The notes under the pieces: model-generated
What the model was told of the DNA's origin: nothing
Databases searched by the model: none
What the model saw: the letters and a program-made list of their open reading frames with translations, nothing else
In this document: positions 25,389 through 33,197 of the stretch, piece after piece
How the letters are laid out: each line of letters starts with the position of its first letter
Position numbering within the stretch: position 1 is the first letter of the stretch
Translations under genes and position numbers: made by a program
Assembly (NCBI GenBank): GCA_000514715.1
Contig: AZWL01000025.1
Span: forward strand, 1-64,000
Direction: 5' to 3'
DNA: 64,000 nucleotides
Origin: Streptomyces sp. CNH099
GTDB taxonomy: Bacteria > Actinomycetota > Actinomycetes > Streptomycetales > Streptomycetaceae

Positions 25389-26512
25389 CCGGCTCCGAAC
25401 GGACGGAACACCTGGTCCTGCCCGGCGTGCTCTCCGCCGCCGAGGTGGGCAGGACCGTCGCCGGGATCGCCGCGGTGCAGCGGGACGACGGGGCGATCCC
25501 GTGGTTCCGCGGGCACCACCTCGACCCGTGGGACCACACCGAGGCCGCCATGGCGCTGGACGCGGCGGGCGAGCACGGGCGGGCGGAGGCGGCGTACGAG
25601 TGGCTGCGGGCGCACCAGCTCGCGGACGGCTCCTGGTATGCGGCCTACGCCGACGGGGACGCGGCCCGGCCGACCGACCTCGGCCGGGAGACGAACTTCT
25701 GCGCGTATCCGGCCGTCGGCGTCTGGCACCACTATCTGGCCACCGGCGACGAGGCGTTCCTGCGCCGGATGTGGCCGGCGGTGCACGCGGCGGTGGAGTT
25801 CGTGCTGCGGCTGCAGCAGCCGGGCGGGCAGATCGGGTGGAAGCGCGAACCGGCGGGCGGGGAGGGAGGAGCGGACCGGCAGGAAGGGGCCGGCCGGGAG
25901 GAAGGGGCCGCCGCGGGGGCGGTGCGCACCGAGGCGCTGCTGACCGGCTCCTCGTCCGTCCACCACGCGCTGCGCTGCGCGCTGGCCGCCGCCGAGCGGC
26001 TGGGTGAGCCGCAGCCCGGCTGGGAGCTGGCCCTCGGCCGGCTCGCGCACGCGATCCGGCGGCACCCGGAGCGGTTCCTCGACAAGGGCCGCTTCTCGAT
26101 GGACTGGTACTACCCGGTGCTCGGCGGCGCGGTCACCGGCGCGGCCGCGGTGCAGCGCATCGAGCGCGAGTGGGACCGCTTCGTCGTCCCCGGGCTCGGC
26201 GCGCGCTGCGTCAGCGACCGGCCGTGGGTGACCGGCGGCGAGAGCGCGGAGCTGGCGCTCGCGCTGTGGGCGGCGGGCGACGGCGAACGGGCGCTGGAGA
26301 TCCTGCGCTGGCTCAAGCACCTGCGCGCCGACGACGGCATGTACTGGACGGGGTACGTCTTCGAGGACGACGCGATCTGGCCCGCCGAGCTGACGTCGTG
26401 GACGGCGGGGGCGCTGCTGCTGGCCATCGCGGCGGTCGGCGGCGACGAGGCGACGACGGCGGTCTTCGGCGGCGCGGGGCTGCCGGCGGGGCTGGACCCG
26501 GGCTGCTGCTGA
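25385..26512 (+). CDS. Cyclase/prenyltransferase-fold (alpha/alpha)6 protein
   Basis: Protein of 375 aa with the helical-barrel repeats of squalene-cyclase/prenyltransferase-like or glycoside-hydrolase (GH15/GH88-like) folds: DDGAIPWFRGHHLDPWDHTEAAMAL, ADGSWYAAY, FCAYPAVGVWHHY, RFSMDWYYPVLGG and DDGMYWTGYVFEDDAIWPAELTSWTAGA. No DXDD cyclase motif is seen. A 25-residue Gly/Glu/Arg insert at about 158-182 is likely a loop. It overlaps the methyltransferase by GTGA and is the last gene of the cluster. A glycan or isoprenoid-modifying role is inferred only from neighbours. It ends PGCC. Confidence 0.75.
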   Translation: MTGSERTEHLVLPGVLSAAEVGRTVAGIAAVQRDDGAIPWFRGHHLDPWDHTEAAMALDAAGEHGRAEAAYEWLRAHQLADGSWYAAYADGDAARPTDLGRETNFCAYPAVGVWHHYLATGDEAFLRRMWPAVHAAVEFVLRLQQPGGQIGWKREPAGGEGGADRQEGAGREEGAAAGAVRTEALLTGSSSVHHALRCALAAAERLGEPQPGWELALGRLAHAIRRHPERFLDKGRFSMDWYYPVLGGAVTGAAAVQRIEREWDRFVVPGLGARCVSDRPWVTGGESAELALALWAAGDGERALEILRWLKHLRADDGMYWTGYVFEDDAIWPAELTSWTAGALLLAIAAVGGDEATTAVFGGAGLPAGLDPGCC

Positions 26513-26565
26513 GCCGCGGGGGCGGGGCGGCCGGGCGGCGCCGGACGCCGGTGCGGGGCAGGGCG

Positions 26566-26634
26566 GCGCGGTCAGTACGGGGCCGGGACGCGCGGTCAGT
26601 ACGGGGCCCAGGGCGGCGGTCCGTACGGGACCGG
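26566..26634. repeat. Three degenerate direct repeats before the cobalamin riboswitch
   Basis: GCGCGGTCAGTACGGGGCC occurs at 26566-26584 and 26590-26608 (24-bp period), with a degenerate third copy at about 26615-26634. They lie 60-130 bp upstream of the riboswitch, within the promoter region of the B12 operon. The rest of 26513-26690 shows nothing else. Confidence 0.55.
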
Positions 26635-26694
26635 GCGGAACCTGCCTCGTCAGGCGCCCGCGCGTGGCCTGGACGGCGCTGACCCGGTGCCGGT

Positions 26695-26825
26695 ACGGGA
26701 CGGTAAGGTGAACGGCGACAACTTCAACCGCGCCCCGTGGGAGAAGCCGGTGCGAATCCGGCGCTGACCCGCAACCGTGAGTCCGGCCCCCGCGGCCGTA
26801 CGAGCCGGAGCACCCCCGGAGCGCG
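26695..26825 (+). ncRNA. Cobalamin riboswitch
   Basis: The conserved core runs GGGAGAAGCCGGTGCGAATC (26739-26758), then CGGCGCTGACCCGCAACCGT (26759-26778, the B12 box) and GAG, as in the cobalamin (AdoCbl) aptamer; outer boundaries are approximate. It precedes the five-gene transport operon, which it should shut off when B12 is plentiful. A 9-bp GC hairpin (26936-26944 with 26948-26956) just before the weak SD GAAAGG (26964-26969) may be the expression platform. Confidence 0.88.
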
Positions 26826-26982
26826 ACAGGCTCATGGGCACCCGCCCGGCACCGACGCCGGACCGGCCCCGTCCGTCGCGGTATGCGGAGCTGAGCCCGG
26901 CACCCCCGGCGCGCCCCACGCGCGGACGGGCGGCCGCGGCCGGCTGTGCCGGCCGCACCTCACGAAAGGCCCCCGCTCCGCC

Positions 26983-28320
26983 ATGGCTCCGATAGGCCGG
27001 ACCGCCGCCGCCCGCGGCACGCGCGCGGCGCTCGCCGCCGCCGTGCTGCTGCCCCTGACCCTCGCCGGCCCGGCGGCGGCGGCCGCCGCGGCCGCTGCCG
27101 TGCAGACGGCGCCGCAGACGGCGCCGCAGACGGCGCCGCAGGCCGCGCCCGTGCAGAAGAAGAAGCTCCCCGAGGGCCTGTACGGCACCGCGGACCCCGA
27201 GTTCGACGGCGTCTGGCGGCAGTCGCTGGCCCTCCTCGCCCAGCGCACCCAGCACCTCCGCCCGGCCCCCGCGGCGGTCGGCTTCCTCACCGGCCAGCAG
27301 TGCGCGGACGGCGGCTTCGCCGCGTACCGCGCCGACGTCGCGAAGCCCTGCGACCCGGCCACCGAGGACACCAACGCCACGGCCGCCGCGGTCCAGGCGC
27401 TGAGCGCGGCGGGCGGCGAGCGCGCGGCCGTCGGCAAGGCCGTGACCTGGCTGAAGAAGATCCAGAACGACGACGGCGGCTGGGGCTTCAACCCCGGCGG
27501 CCCCACCGACGCCAACTCCACCGCCGTCGTCGTCGGCGCCCTCGCCGCGGTCGGCGAGCGGCCGGGGAAGACGACGGCGGGCGGCGGCAGCCCGTACGAC
27601 GCGCTGGCCGCGCTGCAGCTCGGCTGCGACGCGAAGAAGGCCGAGCAGGGGGCGTACGCGTACCAGCCGGAGGACGACGGCGCGCTGTTCCCGAACGACT
27701 ACGCCACCGCCGCCGCCGTCCTCGCCGGCACGGGCCACGGCCTCGCGCCCGGCCCGGCGGAGAAGGGCGCCGCGGCCGGCGAGGACACGCCCGTCGACGA
27801 CGCGGGCGCCTGTGCCGAGGACCCGTCCCCGGCACAGGCGTCGGAGGCGGGCGCGGCGTACCTGGCGCGGAAGCTCGCGGCCGGCGACGGGCACCTCCCG
27901 GCCCTGACCGGTGACGGCCCCGACCACAACGCGACCGCCGTCGCCGCCATCGCGCTGGCCGCGGGCGGCCACCGCAGCGCGGCCCGCGAGCCGTACGGCT
28001 GGCTGGAGCGCGACAAGGGCACCCTGCCGTGGACGAAGGACAACCCGGCGGCCCTGGCGACACTGGTCCTCGCCGCGGACGCGGTCGGCGCCGACCCGGG
28101 CGCCTTCGCCGGCGACACGGACCTGGTCGCCCGCCTCAACGCCACCGGCCCGCGGCCGACCGCGGAGAAGCCGGCGACGGGCGCCGCGGCGGCGGACGAG
28201 AAGTCGTCGGACGACGACGACGGCACGGGCACGGCGGTGTGGGCGCTGCTGGGCGTGGGCCTGGCGGCGGGCGCCGGCATCGGGCTGCTGGCGAGCGCGC
28301 GGAGAAAGAGGAACGCGTGA
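26983..28320 (+). CDS. Surface transcobalamin-like alpha-barrel protein
   Basis: Secreted, membrane-tethered protein of 445 aa. Signal peptide about 1-38; QTAP repeats at 41-56; then an (alpha/alpha)6 barrel built of prenyltransferase/squalene-oxidase-type repeats (FLTGQQCADGGFAAY, WLKKIQNDDGGWGFNPGG then PTDANSTA, GPDHNATAVAAIAL), the fold of the alpha domain of intrinsic factor/transcobalamin. A Thr/Asp-rich stalk precedes a C-terminal TM helix (about 415-437) with a basic tail RRKRNA. Position as first gene after a cobalamin riboswitch and ahead of an ECF transporter points to corrinoid capture, which is inference. ATG 26983 has a distant SD. GTGA overlap joins the next gene. Confidence 0.8.
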   Translation: MAPIGRTAAARGTRAALAAAVLLPLTLAGPAAAAAAAAAVQTAPQTAPQTAPQAAPVQKKKLPEGLYGTADPEFDGVWRQSLALLAQRTQHLRPAPAAVGFLTGQQCADGGFAAYRADVAKPCDPATEDTNATAAAVQALSAAGGERAAVGKAVTWLKKIQNDDGGWGFNPGGPTDANSTAVVVGALAAVGERPGKTTAGGGSPYDALAALQLGCDAKKAEQGAYAYQPEDDGALFPNDYATAAAVLAGTGHGLAPGPAEKGAAAGEDTPVDDAGACAEDPSPAQASEAGAAYLARKLAAGDGHLPALTGDGPDHNATAVAAIALAAGGHRSAAREPYGWLERDKGTLPWTKDNPAALATLVLAADAVGADPGAFAGDTDLVARLNATGPRPTAEKPATGAAAADEKSSDDDDGTGTAVWALLGVGLAAGAGIGLLASARRKRNA

Positions 28321-29069
28321 CCGGCGCGGCGGTGCGGCGCCGGCTGCGGCACGCGGTCGCCGCCGCGGCCTGCACCACGGTGGCGGCTGCGGCGGTGGCG
28401 CTCGGGGTGGCCGCGCCGGCGCAGGCGGGGCCCTCGTCGGACGGATACCGGTACTGGTCCTTCTGGGACCGGGACGGGGACTCGTGGGTCTACGCGACCA
28501 AGGGGCCCGGCCTCGCGCGGCCCGACGACGGCGACGTGCACGGCGTGCGGTTCGCCGTCAGCGAGGAGTCCGGCGGCGGGCCCCGCCCGCGCGGCACCGC
28601 CGGCTTCGACGCCGTTTGCGGCGACACCGAACCCGGTGACGGCGACAAGCGCGTCGCCCTCGTCATCGACTTCGGCACCGCCGCGCACGCCCCCGACGGC
28701 CAGACCCCGCCCCCCGTCCGTACCGAGTGCGCCTCCGTCCCCGGGGACGCCACCCTCGGCGACGCCCTCGCCGCCGTCGCGGAACCGCTGCGCTACGACT
28801 CGAACGGCCTGCTCTGCGCCATCGACGGCTACCCGCGCAGCGGCTGCGCCGAGCCGGTGTCCCGCAGCGGCGGCGGAGCGGGGGACGGGAGCGGGAGCGG
28901 CGACGGCGACGCGGCCGGCGAGCCGCGCGACGCGGCCGCCGCCGACGGCGGCTCCGGCTCCGGCGGCGACGGCGACTCCGGCCCGTCCACGGGACTCGCC
29001 GGCGGCGCCGCCGTGATCGCGGTCCTCGCCGGGCTCACCGTCTGGCAGCTGCGCCGCCGCCGGACATGA
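28317..29069 (+). CDS. SCO2322-family secreted protein, transcobalamin beta-domain-like
   Basis: Membrane-tethered secreted protein, 250 aa. Signal peptide about 1-37 (ending AAPAQAG). The globular part has YRYWSFWDRDGDSWVYATKGPG and a DUF4430/intrinsic-factor-like stretch TLGDALAAVAEPLRYDSNGL then LCAIDGYP, comparable to the small beta domain that caps cobalamin in transcobalamin. Four Cys in VCGD, ECAS, LLCAI and SGCAE may form two disulfides. A Gly/Ser/Asp stalk leads to a TM helix and RRRRT tail. It overlaps both neighbours (GTGA, ATGA). Together with the preceding alpha-barrel it looks like a two-protein version of intrinsic factor. Confidence 0.75.
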   Translation: MTGAAVRRRLRHAVAAAACTTVAAAAVALGVAAPAQAGPSSDGYRYWSFWDRDGDSWVYATKGPGLARPDDGDVHGVRFAVSEESGGGPRPRGTAGFDAVCGDTEPGDGDKRVALVIDFGTAAHAPDGQTPPPVRTECASVPGDATLGDALAAVAEPLRYDSNGLLCAIDGYPRSGCAEPVSRSGGGAGDGSGSGDGDAAGEPRDAAAADGGSGSGGDGDSGPSTGLAGGAAVIAVLAGLTVWQLRRRRT

Positions 29070-30436
29070 CACCCCGCGCCGCGGGCGCACCGGACGCCCA
29101 CCCGACGCGCCCCGGGCTGCAGCTCCGCGAGACGGACGGCGCGACCGGCCGCGCGCGGCAGAGCCCCGGCGCGGGACAGGCCCGCCCCGCATCGCACTCC
29201 GGTCCCGAGGACGACGGCGCCGGGCCGCTCCGGCCCGGGCGCCGCGCCGACGGCAAGCGCGCCCTGCACGCCCTCCGCCCGCCCCGCGCCGACCGGGCCA
29301 ACGCCCTGCACGCCGGCGCCTGGTGGCTCTGGGCCCTCGGCCTCGCCACCGCCGCCTCCCGCACCACCAACCCGCTCCTCCTCGCCCTCCTCGTCGCCGT
29401 CGCCGGCTACGTCGTCGCGGCCCGCCGCACCGACGCGCCCTGGGCCCGCTCGTACGCCCTCTTCCTCAAGCTCGGCCTCGTCGTCATCGCCCTCCGCCTG
29501 CTCTTCGCGACCTTCCTCGGCTCGCCCATCCCCGGCACCCACACGCTCTTCACCCTCCCCGAGGTCCCCCTCCCCGAGTGGGCGCAGGGGGTGCGCCTCG
29601 GCGGCCGGGTCACCGCCGAGCAGCTGACGTTCGCCGGCTACGACGGCATGAAGCTCGCCACCCTCCTCATCTGCGTCGGCGCCGCCAACGCCCTCGCCAA
29701 CCCGGCCCGGCTGCTGAAGTCCCTGCCCGCCGCGCTGTACGAGCTGGGTGTCGCCGTCGTCGTCGCGATGACCTTCGCCCCGCACTTCGTCGCCGACGTC
29801 GCCCGGCTGCGCCGCGCCCGCCGGCTGCGCGGCCGCGACGACCGCGGGCTGCGGGCCCTGCTGCAGGTCGGCCTGCCGGTGCTGGAGGGCGCGCTGGAGC
29901 GGTCGGTGGCGCTGGCCGCCGCCATGGACGCCCGGGGCTACGGCCGTACGGCACGACTCCCCCGCGCCGTCCGCCTCACCACCGCCGCCCTCACCCTCGG
30001 CGGGCTCCTCGGCGTCTGCGCCGGCACGTACGGGCTGCTCGCCGCCTCCGGCGCCGGCTACGGGCTGCCCGTGCTGGCGCTCGGCACCGCCGCCGCGGCC
30101 GGCGGGCTGTGGCTCGGCGGGCGCCGCGCGGTGCGCAGCCGCTACCGGCCCGACCGGTTCGGGCCGCGCGCGTGGCTGGTCGCCGCCTCCGGCGCGGCCG
30201 TCGGGGGCCTGATGATCTACGCCAACTCCTACGCCCCCGCCGCCCTGCACCCCGTCGTCGTACCGCTGACCGCGCCGGAGCTGCCGCTGTGGCCGGCCGC
30301 GTGCTGCCTGCTCGGCCTGCTGCCCGCGCTGGTCGCGCCCGTACCGCCGCGACCGCCGCGACCACCGCGAAGCCCGCGAAGCCCGCGACCGCCCAGACCC
30401 ACCGAGGACCGACCGCGCAAGGAGACCGCCCAGTGA
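29066..30436 (+). CDS. ECF transporter T component (CbiQ-type)
   Basis: Energy-coupling-factor transmembrane subunit, 456 aa. A disordered N-terminal extension (about 1-75) precedes at least five helices (AWWLWALGLATAASRTTNPL, LLLALLVAVAGYVV, LFLKLGLVVIALRLLFATFLG, ...). The cytoplasmic coupling region carries the two Ala-Arg-Gly-type motifs of EcfT (ARRLRGRDDRG and AAAMDARGYGR). A Pro/Arg-rich tail (PPRPPRPPRSPRSPRPPRP) ends the protein. It overlaps its neighbours by ATGA and GTGA, so stoichiometric synthesis with the ATPase is expected. Confidence 0.87.
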   Translation: MTPRAAGAPDAHPTRPGLQLRETDGATGRARQSPGAGQARPASHSGPEDDGAGPLRPGRRADGKRALHALRPPRADRANALHAGAWWLWALGLATAASRTTNPLLLALLVAVAGYVVAARRTDAPWARSYALFLKLGLVVIALRLLFATFLGSPIPGTHTLFTLPEVPLPEWAQGVRLGGRVTAEQLTFAGYDGMKLATLLICVGAANALANPARLLKSLPAALYELGVAVVVAMTFAPHFVADVARLRRARRLRGRDDRGLRALLQVGLPVLEGALERSVALAAAMDARGYGRTARLPRAVRLTTAALTLGGLLGVCAGTYGLLAASGAGYGLPVLALGTAAAAGGLWLGGRRAVRSRYRPDRFGPRAWLVAASGAAVGGLMIYANSYAPAALHPVVVPLTAPELPLWPAACCLLGLLPALVAPVPPRPPRPPRSPRSPRPPRPTEDRPRKETAQ

Positions 30437-32085
30437 TCCGTTTCGAGGACGTGTCCGTCGTCTACGACGGCGCCGCGAAGCCCGCGATCCGGGGCGTGGA
30501 CCTCACCGTCCCCGAGGGCGAACTCGCGCTGCTCGTCGGGCCGTCGGGAGTCGGCAAGTCGACACTGCTGAACGCCGTCTGCGGGCTCGTGCCCCACTTC
30601 ACCGGAGGCACGCTGCGCGGCCGCGTCACCGTCGACGGCCGCGACACGCGCACGCACCCGCCGCGCGAACTCGCCGACGTCGTCGGCACGGTGGGACAGG
30701 ACCCGCTGGCCCACTTCGTCACCGACACCGTCGAGGACGAACTCGCCTACGGCATGGAGTCGCTCGGCCTGCCCCGCGACACGATGCGGCGGCGCGTGGA
30801 GGAGACCCTCGACCTGCTGGGCCTGACCGAGCTGCGCGACCGGCCGATCGCCTCCCTCTCCGGCGGCCAGCAGCAGCGGGTCGCGATCGGCTCGGTGCTG
30901 ACGCCGCACCCGCGGGTGCTGGTGCTGGACGAGCCGACGTCGGCGCTGGATCCGGCGGCGGCCGAGGAGGTGCTGGCGGTGCTGCAGCGGCTGGTGCACG
31001 ACCTGGGTACGACGGTGCTGCTGGCGGAGCACCGGCTGGAGCGGGTGGTGCAGTACGCGGACCAGGTCATCGTCCTGCCGTCCCCGGGCGCGGCGCCGAC
31101 GGCGGGCGCACCGGCGGACATGATGGCGGTCTCGCCCGTACGTCCGCCGGTGGTCGCGCTCGGCCGGCTGGCGGGCTGGTCGCCGCTGCCGCTGACGGTA
31201 CGGGACGCACGCCGCCGCGCGGCGCCGCTGCGCGAACGGCTGGCGAACCTGGCACCGGCGCCCCGCACCGGGGGACGCGTCCCCGCCCTCACCCCCACCC
31301 GTGCCCCCGCCGCCGTCGCCGAGCGGCTCACCGTGCGCCGCGGGCGGGCCGAGGTGCTGCGCGGGGTGTCGCTGTCCGTGGCCGCCGGCGAGACGGTCGC
31401 CCTCATGGGCCGCAACGGCGCGGGCAAGTCCACGCTGCTGGCCGCCCTGGTGGGCCTGCACCGGCCGGCGGCCGGCTCCGTACGGCTCGGCGACCTCGCC
31501 CCGCACCGCACCCGGCCCGCCGAACTCCTGCGGCACGCCGGGCTCGTACCGCAGGATCCGCGGGACCTGCTGTACGCGGACACCGTCGCCGCCGAGTGCA
31601 CCGCCGCCGACGCCGACGCGCAGGCCGCGGCCGGCACCTGCCGGGCCCTGGTCGCCGAGCTGCTGCCGGGCGTACCGGACGACGCCCACCCGCGCGACCT
31701 GTCCGAGGGCCAGCGGCTCGCCCTCGCCCTCGCCGTGGTCCTCACCGCACGCCCGCGGCTGCTGCTGCTCGACGAGCCGACCCGGGGCCTCGACTACGCG
31801 GCGAAGGCCCGGCTCGTCGGCGTACTGCGCGAACTGGCCGCGGCGGGCCACGCGATCGTGCTGGCGACGCATGACGTGGAGCTGGCCGCCGAGCTGGCGC
31901 ACCGGGTGGTGATCCTGGCGGACGGCGAGGTGGTCGCCGACGGGCCGACCGCCGAGGTCGTCGTCGCCTCGCCGTCGTTCGCGCCGCAGGTGGCGAAGAT
32001 CCTGGGCCCGGCGGGCAGCGGGGCGGAGGGGACGCCGTGGCTGACGGTCGCCCAGGTCCGCGATGCCCTGGAGGCGGCGGCATGA
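30433..32085 (+). CDS. ECF transporter fused double ATPase (EcfA-EcfA')
   Basis: Two ABC ATPase domains in one 550-aa chain. Domain 1: Walker A GPSGVGKST (36-44), signature LSGGQQQR (142-149), Walker B VLVLDEPTSALD. Domain 2: Walker A GRNGAGKST (326-334), a degenerate signature LSEGQRLA, Walker B LLLLDEPTRGLD and His switch ATHD. The linker (about 215-290) is Pro/Ala-rich. GTG 30433 overlaps the cbiQ stop (GTGA) and its own stop overlaps the S-component start (ATGA). It powers the CbiQ-type channel. Confidence 0.9.
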   Translation: MIRFEDVSVVYDGAAKPAIRGVDLTVPEGELALLVGPSGVGKSTLLNAVCGLVPHFTGGTLRGRVTVDGRDTRTHPPRELADVVGTVGQDPLAHFVTDTVEDELAYGMESLGLPRDTMRRRVEETLDLLGLTELRDRPIASLSGGQQQRVAIGSVLTPHPRVLVLDEPTSALDPAAAEEVLAVLQRLVHDLGTTVLLAEHRLERVVQYADQVIVLPSPGAAPTAGAPADMMAVSPVRPPVVALGRLAGWSPLPLTVRDARRRAAPLRERLANLAPAPRTGGRVPALTPTRAPAAVAERLTVRRGRAEVLRGVSLSVAAGETVALMGRNGAGKSTLLAALVGLHRPAAGSVRLGDLAPHRTRPAELLRHAGLVPQDPRDLLYADTVAAECTAADADAQAAAGTCRALVAELLPGVPDDAHPRDLSEGQRLALALAVVLTARPRLLLLDEPTRGLDYAAKARLVGVLRELAAAGHAIVLATHDVELAAELAHRVVILADGEVVADGPTAEVVVASPSFAPQVAKILGPAGSGAEGTPWLTVAQVRDALEAAA

Positions 32086-33182
32086 CCGCCGAAGGGCACG
32101 GCGACCCGCCCGCGAACGACACCGGCACGTCGGCCGCACCCGACGCGCCCGACGGCGACACGTACCCGACCGCCGACGCGAACCCGCACGGCAATCAGGC
32201 AACCACCCCGGCCACCGACACCCCCTCCGGCAAGCCCGAAGACAGCCGCGCCCCCACCGACACACCCCCCACCGACAACACCGCACCCCCCACCCCGCGC
32301 CGCACAACCGCCGCCGCACCCGCCGCCCCCACCCCGCGGCGCCGGCCGCAGGCCCTCCGTGTCGTCCGCCTCGGCCCCGTCTCCGCCGCCGCCCTGCTCC
32401 TCGTCTCCGCCGTCGGTGTCGCCGCCTTCGGCTGGCCGCTCCTCGCCGGGCCCGACTCCGACCTCGCCCACTCCGGCGACGCCCCCTGGCTCTTCGCCGC
32501 CCTGCTCCCCCTCCTCGTCGCCGTCGTCGGCGCGACCATCGCCGACTCCGGCCTCGACGCCAAGGCCGTCGCGATGCTCGGCGTGCTGGCCGCCGTGGGT
32601 GCGGCGCTGCGGCCCCTGGGCGCCGGTACGGCCGGGATCGAACCGATGTTCTTCCTCATGGTGCTCTCCGGCCGGGTGCTGGGGCCGGGCTTCGGGTTCG
32701 CGCTCGGGGCCGTGACGATGTTCGCTTCGGCGCTGCTCACGGGCGGGGTCGGGCCCTGGATGCCGTTCCAGATGCTCGCGATGGGCTGGGTCGCGATGGG
32801 TGCCGGGTTGCTGCCGGGGGCGGAGCGGCTGCGGGGGCGGCGGGAGTTGTGGCTGCTTGCCTCGTATGGAGCAATCGCCTCGGTCCTCTACGGGACGATC
32901 ATGAATCTCCAGGGGTGGCCGTATCTCAGCGGTATGTCTACGGGCGTGTCGTTCGTCGCGGGCGATCCGCTGCCGGAGAACCTCGCCCGTTTTGTCGCGT
33001 ACTGCCTTGCCACGTCGCTGGGTTGGGATCTGCCGCGCGCGGTGGTGACGGCGGTGTGCACGCTCACCCTCGGCCGGGCCGTGCTCGCCGCGCTGCGCCG
33101 GGCCACTCGAAAGGCGGCATTCGGCGCACCGGTGACATTCGAGGACGCGAACCGCCTGAATGCGCGGGCATCTCATATGTGA
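32082..33182 (+). CDS. ECF transporter S component with long disordered N terminus
   Basis: Substrate-binding integral membrane subunit, 366 aa. About 100 residues of Pro/Thr/Asp/Ala-rich sequence precede six helices (VSAAALLLVSAVGVAAFGWPLL ... WLFAALLPLLVAVVGATIADSGL ... FFLMVLSGRVLGPGFGFALGAVTMFASALLTGGVGPWMPFQMLAMGWVAMGAGLLPG). The G-P-G-F-G-F-A-LGA and GVGPWMPFQM segments are typical of ECF S components of the cobalt/cobalamin and tryptophan-like groups. The riboswitch argues for cobalamin or a precursor. A cytoplasmic C-terminal tail follows. The stop codon overlaps the operator of the next gene. Confidence 0.85.
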   Translation: MTAEGHGDPPANDTGTSAAPDAPDGDTYPTADANPHGNQATTPATDTPSGKPEDSRAPTDTPPTDNTAPPTPRRTTAAAPAAPTPRRRPQALRVVRLGPVSAAALLLVSAVGVAAFGWPLLAGPDSDLAHSGDAPWLFAALLPLLVAVVGATIADSGLDAKAVAMLGVLAAVGAALRPLGAGTAGIEPMFFLMVLSGRVLGPGFGFALGAVTMFASALLTGGVGPWMPFQMLAMGWVAMGAGLLPGAERLRGRRELWLLASYGAIASVLYGTIMNLQGWPYLSGMSTGVSFVAGDPLPENLARFVAYCLATSLGWDLPRAVVTAVCTLTLGRAVLAALRRATRKAAFGAPVTFEDANRLNARASHM

Positions 33183-33190
33183 GATAGCGT
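33170..33190 (+). promoter_or_regulatory. Dyad over the -10 of the HTH-MurA gene
   Basis: ATCTCA-TATG-TGAGAT (33170-33185) is a 6-4-6 dyad overlapping the S-component stop codon. TAGCGT (33185-33190) is a TANNNT -10 box, 7 nt before ATG 33198, and no SD is present, so the mRNA may be leaderless. The dyad is a good candidate autoregulatory site for the encoded HTH. Confidence 0.5.
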
Positions 33191-33197
33191 CCAAGTC

